Origin: DTU018 sp029550685
GTDB taxonomy: Bacteria; Bacillota; Syntrophomonadia; Syntrophomonadales; Syntrophomonadaceae
Assembly (NCBI GenBank): GCA_035412805.1
Contig: DAONVO010000043.1
Location: forward strand, 1 to 17,829
Reading direction: 5' to 3'
DNA: 17,829 bases
Notes under the pieces: model-generated
Seen by the model: only the letters and a program-made list of their open reading frames with translations
The model's database searches: none
What the model was told of the DNA's origin: nothing
In this document: one piece after another, positions 14,919 to 17,829 of the stretch
Numbering within the stretch: position 1 is the stretch's first letter
How the letters are laid out: the number at the start of each line of letters is the position of its first letter
Made by a program: the position numbers and the translations under genes

Positions 14919-15586
14919 TGTTAATTGAATTAAATAATATATATAAAAACTATGGACAAGGGGACAATCTAGTCAGAGCTTTGAGGGGTATTTCATTGCA
15001 GGTGGAAGATGGTGAAATGGTAGCAATTATGGGTAAAAGTGGCTCTGGCAAGTCCACACTGCTTAATATTATCGGCGGGTTGGATACTTTTGACCAAGGG
15101 GAATACTATTATAAAGGCAAAAAGACCGTATTTAAAAATCAGGAGCAAATGGCCCGGTTTCGTCGCAATAAAATAGGTTTCATTATGCAAAATTTTGCCC
15201 TGATAGAACACAAAACAGTATTTGATAATGTAGCTCTTCCGCTCCGGTATAACCGCCTATCACGCAAGACAATTGAAAACAGAGTTCGGCAGGAATTAAG
15301 CAATATGGGTCTACAGGACAAAGCCAAACGTTATCCTTACCAGCTCTCTGGTGGAGAATGTCAGAGGGTCGCTATTGCTCGGGCATTAATTAATGAGCCA
15401 GAACTAATTTTGGCAGATGAGCCGACGGGAGCTTTGGATAGTAATACCGAAGAAGAAATTATGAACATTCTGCAAGACTTTAACCGCCGAGGAAAAACCA
15501 TAATTATTGTTACCCATGATCACAATATTGCTACCATGTGTAATCGCATCATTAATATTTTGGATGGTAAAGAGGTGTCTGCGTAA
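14918..15586 (+). CDS. ABC transporter ATP-binding protein, LolD/MacB type
   Basis: This 222-aa cytoplasmic ATPase drives the two permeases. Walker A is GKSGSGKST (residues 39-47). The Q-loop is in FIMQNFALIEHKTVFDNVALPLRYN, a hallmark of the LolD/MacB/FtsE-like group. The signature is LSGGECQR (143-150), where the usual Q is replaced by E-C, and Walker B is LILADEPTGALDS (about 162-174), followed by the H-loop THDH. Length is that of a stand-alone ATPase. AAGGGGGAAAAG lies just upstream, and the ATG overlaps the preceding stop by one base. No terminator is seen after the gene, so transcription may continue into the second leader cassette and the 124-aa secreted-protein gene. Confidence 0.93.
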   Translation: MLIELNNIYKNYGQGDNLVRALRGISLQVEDGEMVAIMGKSGSGKSTLLNIIGGLDTFDQGEYYYKGKKTVFKNQEQMARFRRNKIGFIMQNFALIEHKTVFDNVALPLRYNRLSRKTIENRVRQELSNMGLQDKAKRYPYQLSGGECQRVAIARALINEPELILADEPTGALDSNTEEEIMNILQDFNRRGKTIIIVTHDHNIATMCNRIINILDGKEVSA

Positions 15587-15663
15587 AGTTAGGCCATAAG
15601 ATATTATTTTAATGTAAACTGGGGAAACGATTAAACACTCTGCTCTACATGCCTAGAAAACCA

Positions 15664-15735
15664 AGCAAACGTACCGTTAAAATCAACGGCGCCATCAGGG
15701 TAATAAGAATATGTGATTCTTTCCTCAAAGGACAT
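15664..15735 (-). pseudogene. Frameshifted 5' remnant of the minus-strand secreted-protein gene
   Basis: On the minus strand, sequence from the ATG at 15735 aligns with the signal-peptide codons of the gene at 11340-11837 over about 70 nt. One inserted base near the start moves the frame. In the shifted frame the hydrophobic ILITLMAPLILTVRLLG reappears, parallel to ILISLMVLLIFMVCLPG in the intact gene. The rest of the gene (mature domain) is absent, and similarity stops near 15660. It is a broken copy created by duplication of the leader cassette. Confidence 0.7.
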
Positions 15736-15754
15736 ACCAACTTTCAGTTCAATT

Positions 15755-15843
15755 TAATAACCTGACCAGTTTTCCCAAAAAAGGTTGACAGAAATTTTTT
15801 GTTCTTTGTCAACCTTTTTGCATGCTTATTTGTCTAGTTATTA
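15755..15843. promoter_or_regulatory. Nested palindrome, copy 2
   Basis: Inner arms AAAAAGGTTGACA (15778-15790) and TGTCAACCTTTTT (15807-15819) still pair perfectly over 13 bp. The outer arms TAATAACCTGAC (15755-15766) and GTCTAGTTATTA (15832-15843) pair at 10 of 12 positions. The centre of symmetry is kept. Better retention of the inner stem than of the outer arms and flanks suggests that the inner inverted repeat matters, although two copies are too few to prove selection. Confidence 0.65.
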
Positions 15844-15954
15844 GATACCAATAAATGGTGTGATTGTGACTAAAAGGAGGTGGTGCATATGAGGGTTAAC
15901 TGAGTTTAACAGGTTTAGCTAAAAAAGATTAGTATATTAAGGGGGAATTTCTTT

Positions 15955-16329
15955 ATGAGGGCAAAAGGAAAAAGAACTCTCTGCAGTTTACTGATCGCCA
16001 TCCTTTTGTTGGGAGTATCCACTACTCCTGTATTTTCTGCTGAAAATAATTCCGGGGTGACAACTAAGATAATCAATATTGAAAAAGACAGTATAAGTGG
16101 CGAGGCACAGAAAGACAAAATGACCATGTATGGGTACCTCCATATTTCTGTATATTGGACGAAAGAAAATGGGACAACTAAAATTACCGGCCTAAAACGA
16201 GCTTGGACCGATGATCCGTATATGGAATTGGTTGATGCTTGGACTACTCCAACATATGGAAAAGCATATTTTTGGGATGATACCCATCATGTTGGCGATA
16301 GTATAATTTTTAATGCTTCAGAAATCTAA
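15955..16329 (+). CDS. Small secreted protein, 124 aa
   Basis: This protein has a signal peptide (basic MRAKGKR, then TLCSLLIAILLLGVSTTPVF, probable cut after SA at residue 29) and a mature part of about 95 aa. The mature part has no cysteine and is rich in Tyr, Trp and Thr (YGYLHISVYWTKENGTTKIT, AWTDDPYMELVDAWTTP, YGKAYFWDD), suggesting an all-beta extracellular domain. The 'WTKENGTTKITGLKRAW' pattern gives no family that I can name with confidence. AAGGGGGAA is followed by the ATG at about 8 nt. It shares the duplicated leader with the 155-aa secreted-protein gene, but the mature sequences are not obviously related. It may be a substrate of, or immunity or partner protein for, the upstream exporter; that is inference from position. 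Confidence 0.7.
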   Translation: MRAKGKRTLCSLLIAILLLGVSTTPVFSAENNSGVTTKIINIEKDSISGEAQKDKMTMYGYLHISVYWTKENGTTKITGLKRAWTDDPYMELVDAWTTPTYGKAYFWDDTHHVGDSIIFNASEI

Positions 16330-16401
16330 GAACGCGATAAAAATGAAGGGGCGAGTCGTCGTTTCAATATTGAGTTGGGTTGATAGGGAATTGAATTAGA
16401 T

Positions 16402-16494
16402 TAGAGGCTGCCCTAAAATGATATGCTCCCCTTTGAGTAGACACCTGAAATAACAAAGACTATACAAAGGGGAGTTTTTTTGAGGAAAAGTATG
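16402..16494 (+). mobile_element. Possible insertion-sequence end remnant (IS3-like)
   Basis: The stretch from GAGGCTGCCCTAAAATGA through GAGTAGACACCTGAAATAAC to TTTTTTTGAGGAAAAGTATG looks like the left end and orfA start of an IS3-group element, judged from memory of the general pattern. The following reading frame does not continue as a transposase, so only an end would remain. A 10-bp inverted repeat CTCCCCTTTG (16426-16435) / CAAAGGGGAG (16465-16474) followed by seven T is inside it and could act as a terminator with a 29-nt loop. Confidence 0.3.
16426..16481 (+). terminator. Long-loop hairpin with T-run
   Basis: A perfect 10-bp inverted repeat CTCCCCTTTG / CAAAGGGGAG encloses 29 nt and is directly followed by TTTTTTT. 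It could end transcription from the exporter/secreted-protein region, 97 nt after the last secreted-protein gene. The long loop weakens the call; the rest of 16330-16657 holds no convincing gene. Confidence 0.5.
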
Positions 16495-16549
16495 ATTAAT
16501 GTAAAAAAGGGTCCGATGCATCTTCATTCCTGTCCAGTAGCTTGCTATA

Positions 16550-16578
16550 TTGAAATATCATTAAAGCTAACAGATAAT
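16550..16578 (+). promoter_or_regulatory. Sigma-A-type promoter for the Ntn hydrolase gene
   Basis: TTGAAA (16550-16555) and GATAAT (16573-16578) each match consensus at 5 of 6 positions with an ideal 17-nt spacer. They lie about 80 nt upstream of the start codon. A further TATAAT at 16601-16606 has only a poor -35. Confidence 0.5.
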
Positions 16579-16657
16579 GGTATTAATCAAATAACTACAG
16601 TATAATGTACTTATTTTACGTTAATGCCGCAGATCTCATGGGGAGGGGTAAATAGGC

Positions 16658-17749
16658 ATGAATAATGGTTTCAAAGGCTTCAAGAAAGGCTTATGCATTT
16701 TACTGGGTTTGGTAATTGTTTTAACACTTGGATTGGGTCTGGTCTTTAGGAATGAACTGAAAGCCATCAACAGTATTGAAAAAGTGGACGATTATGGTTT
16801 CTACACCATGACTTACAGCGGGGACTATGGTTTTGATGATTTTTTACAGGTGGGAGCCAGCAATGACCAGGAGTTAGTAAATTTCGTCGGCAAGAAACTG
16901 TTAAAAGGTCTTCCCATTACCATTACCAGTCCGGATCTTAGCTGTACAACTTTTAATGCAGTTACGCCGGATGGGGAATATATTTTTGCCCGTAATTTTG
17001 ATATGGATTACTCTCCTTCAATGCTGGTACATACCAAACCCCTTAACGGATACGAGAGCATATCCATGGTAAACCTGGCATTCCTCGGCTATCAGGAGCA
17101 TATCCTGCCGGACAAGTTCGCGAACAAGTTTCTAGCCTTGGCTGCTCCATATGCTCCCATGGATGGTATAAATGAAACAGGCCTGGCGGTAGCGGTACTA
17201 TTGTTGCCGGAAACCCCTCCAACCAAGCAGGACACCGGGAAAATTGATATAACCACCTCCACAGCCATCCGCCTCTTGCTGGATAAAGCCGCCAGTGTGG
17301 ATGAAGCGGTTGCTTTGCTTGAACAATATGACATGCATTCTTCGGCAAACAGCTGCTTTCATTTTCAGATTACCGATGCCAAAGGTGCCAGTGTTATTGT
17401 AGAGTATGTGGATAATGAGATGCACGTATTGGAACCGGAGACTTCCTACCAGGTATGTACCAACTTCTTCCTTACTCCGGGAGATAAATATAACTTTGGT
17501 GAAGGCCAGGACCGCTATGACATTGCGATAACGGGATTGAAAGAAAAAGACGGAGTAATCACTGCCCAGCAAGGGATGGATTTACTGGAAGCCGCCAAAA
17601 TGGTGGATGTATTGGACAAAAAGACCGGAATCCTGTACAACACTCAGTGGAGCGCTATATATAATAACACTCAACAATATGTTGATTTATGCATCGGGCA
17701 GAATTACGAAAAAGTATATCGTTTTAATGTGAAGGAAGAGAATAATTAA
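16658..17749 (+). CDS. Membrane-anchored Ntn hydrolase, choloylglycine hydrolase/penicillin acylase family
   Basis: This 363-aa protein has an N-terminal membrane anchor (about residues 11-30, LCILLGLVIVLTLGLGLVF) after a basic start, then a lead segment to about residue 95, then a linear-amide C-N hydrolase domain. LSCTTFNAVTPDG places the likely nucleophile at Cys96. Arg112 and Asp115 in FARNFDMD have the same spacing from it (16 and 19) as Arg18 and Asp21 from Cys2 in bile salt hydrolases. CTNFFLTPGDKYNFGEGQDRYD resembles the Asn-bearing later motif, and TQWSAIYN and CIGQNYEKVYRF end the fold. The family acts on amides such as conjugated bile salts, penicillin V or acyl-homoserine lactones, and needs a free N-terminal cysteine, so removal of the leader would be required. 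The substrate here is unknown. GGGGAGGGG lies 9 nt before the ATG. Confidence 0.85.
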   Translation: MNNGFKGFKKGLCILLGLVIVLTLGLGLVFRNELKAINSIEKVDDYGFYTMTYSGDYGFDDFLQVGASNDQELVNFVGKKLLKGLPITITSPDLSCTTFNAVTPDGEYIFARNFDMDYSPSMLVHTKPLNGYESISMVNLAFLGYQEHILPDKFANKFLALAAPYAPMDGINETGLAVAVLLLPETPPTKQDTGKIDITTSTAIRLLLDKAASVDEAVALLEQYDMHSSANSCFHFQITDAKGASVIVEYVDNEMHVLEPETSYQVCTNFFLTPGDKYNFGEGQDRYDIAITGLKEKDGVITAQQGMDLLEAAKMVDVLDKKTGILYNTQWSAIYNNTQQYVDLCIGQNYEKVYRFNVKEENN

Positions 17750-17780
17750 GTAATGGTGAAGTCCCCGAAGGGGTCAACGC

Positions 17781-17829
17781 GTTGCCAAGGATTAATTATT
17801 TTCGTCAGAAAATAATTAATCCTGGCAAC
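17781..17829. repeat. Long palindrome at the window end
   Basis: Arms GTTGCCAAGGATTAATTATT (continuing TTC) at 17781-17803 and GAAAATAATTAATCCTGGCA (continuing AC) at 17808-17829 pair over 22 bp with a single bulged A and a GTCA loop. It begins 31 nt after the hydrolase stop. It could be a terminator-like stem or a palindromic interspersed repeat, but no T-run is visible before the window ends. Confidence 0.7.

Larger units (their letters stand above)
15663..15960. repeat. Duplicated secretion-leader cassette, copy 2
   Basis: This is a diverged copy of the segment at about 11770-12080, in the same orientation. Best conserved are ATTCTTATT..CCCTGATGG on the minus strand, CTTTCAGTTCAATTTAATAA, the inner palindrome and TTATTAGATACCAATAA. 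The shared sequence ends at the left within the minus-strand gene remnant and at the right at the start codon of the 124-aa secreted-protein gene. The 370-bp gap after the ABC ATPase is therefore mostly this duplication. Confidence 0.85.

Noticed and set aside
11340..16329. CRISPR array or prophage in the AT-rich region
   Set aside because: No regularly spaced repeats, integrase, capsid or tail genes were seen; the repeats found are two copies of a gene-leader cassette.
16480..16605. 41-codon frame (TTG at 16480 or ATG at 16492) before the Ntn hydrolase
   Set aside because: It starts inside the possible IS end, its second half holds the best promoter for the next gene, and the product has no recognisable features.

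Overview
The window looks like chromosomal DNA from an anaerobic, endospore-lineage Firmicute, most probably a Clostridia member. A Syntrophomonas-like organism fits well, but this is inference from gene content only. The reasons are strong Shine-Dalgarno sites with several TTG/GTG starts, a T-box riboswitch ahead of the trp genes, a rubrerythrin without rubredoxin, an acetyl-CoA hydrolase/transferase-family CoA transferase, and moderate GC in the core genes.

Layout. Positions 1-1353 hold a dispersed-repeat-like end, an AIM24-family gene and mscL, both genes on the minus strand. Positions 1722-3874 hold a CoA transferase, a 40-codon small gene with a good ribosome binding site, an intrinsic terminator and an erythrin-type ferritin-like gene. 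Positions 3927-9808 are a tryptophan operon: promoter-like site, T-box leader with a UGG specifier, terminator/antiterminator, then trpE-trpG-trpD-trpC-trpF-aroF, tightly packed with 4-8 nt overlaps. trpB and trpA are absent and a DAHP synthase gene sits where they would be expected. The operon therefore links the entry step of the shikimate pathway and the anthranilate-to-indoleglycerol-phosphate steps to uncharged tRNA-Trp.

Positions 10031-16329 are more AT-rich and look accessory. They hold an ECF sigma factor with an overlapping membrane anti-sigma gene; a divergent minus-strand secreted protein; a plus-strand secreted protein of 155 aa; two MacB/FtsX-type permease genes and a LolD/MacB-type ATPase in one operon; and a second small secreted protein. 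The two plus-strand secreted-protein genes are preceded by diverged copies of the same roughly 300 bp leader. Each leader contains a 90-bp nested palindrome and the 5' end of a divergent minus-strand secreted-protein gene; that gene is intact in copy 1 and frameshifted and truncated in copy 2. The layout recalls secreted peptide or bacteriocin export loci, but neither secreted protein could be assigned to a known toxin family.

Positions 16330-17829 hold a possible insertion-sequence remnant, a promoter, a membrane-anchored Ntn hydrolase of the choloylglycine hydrolase/penicillin acylase family, and a long perfect-but-one-base palindrome at the window edge.
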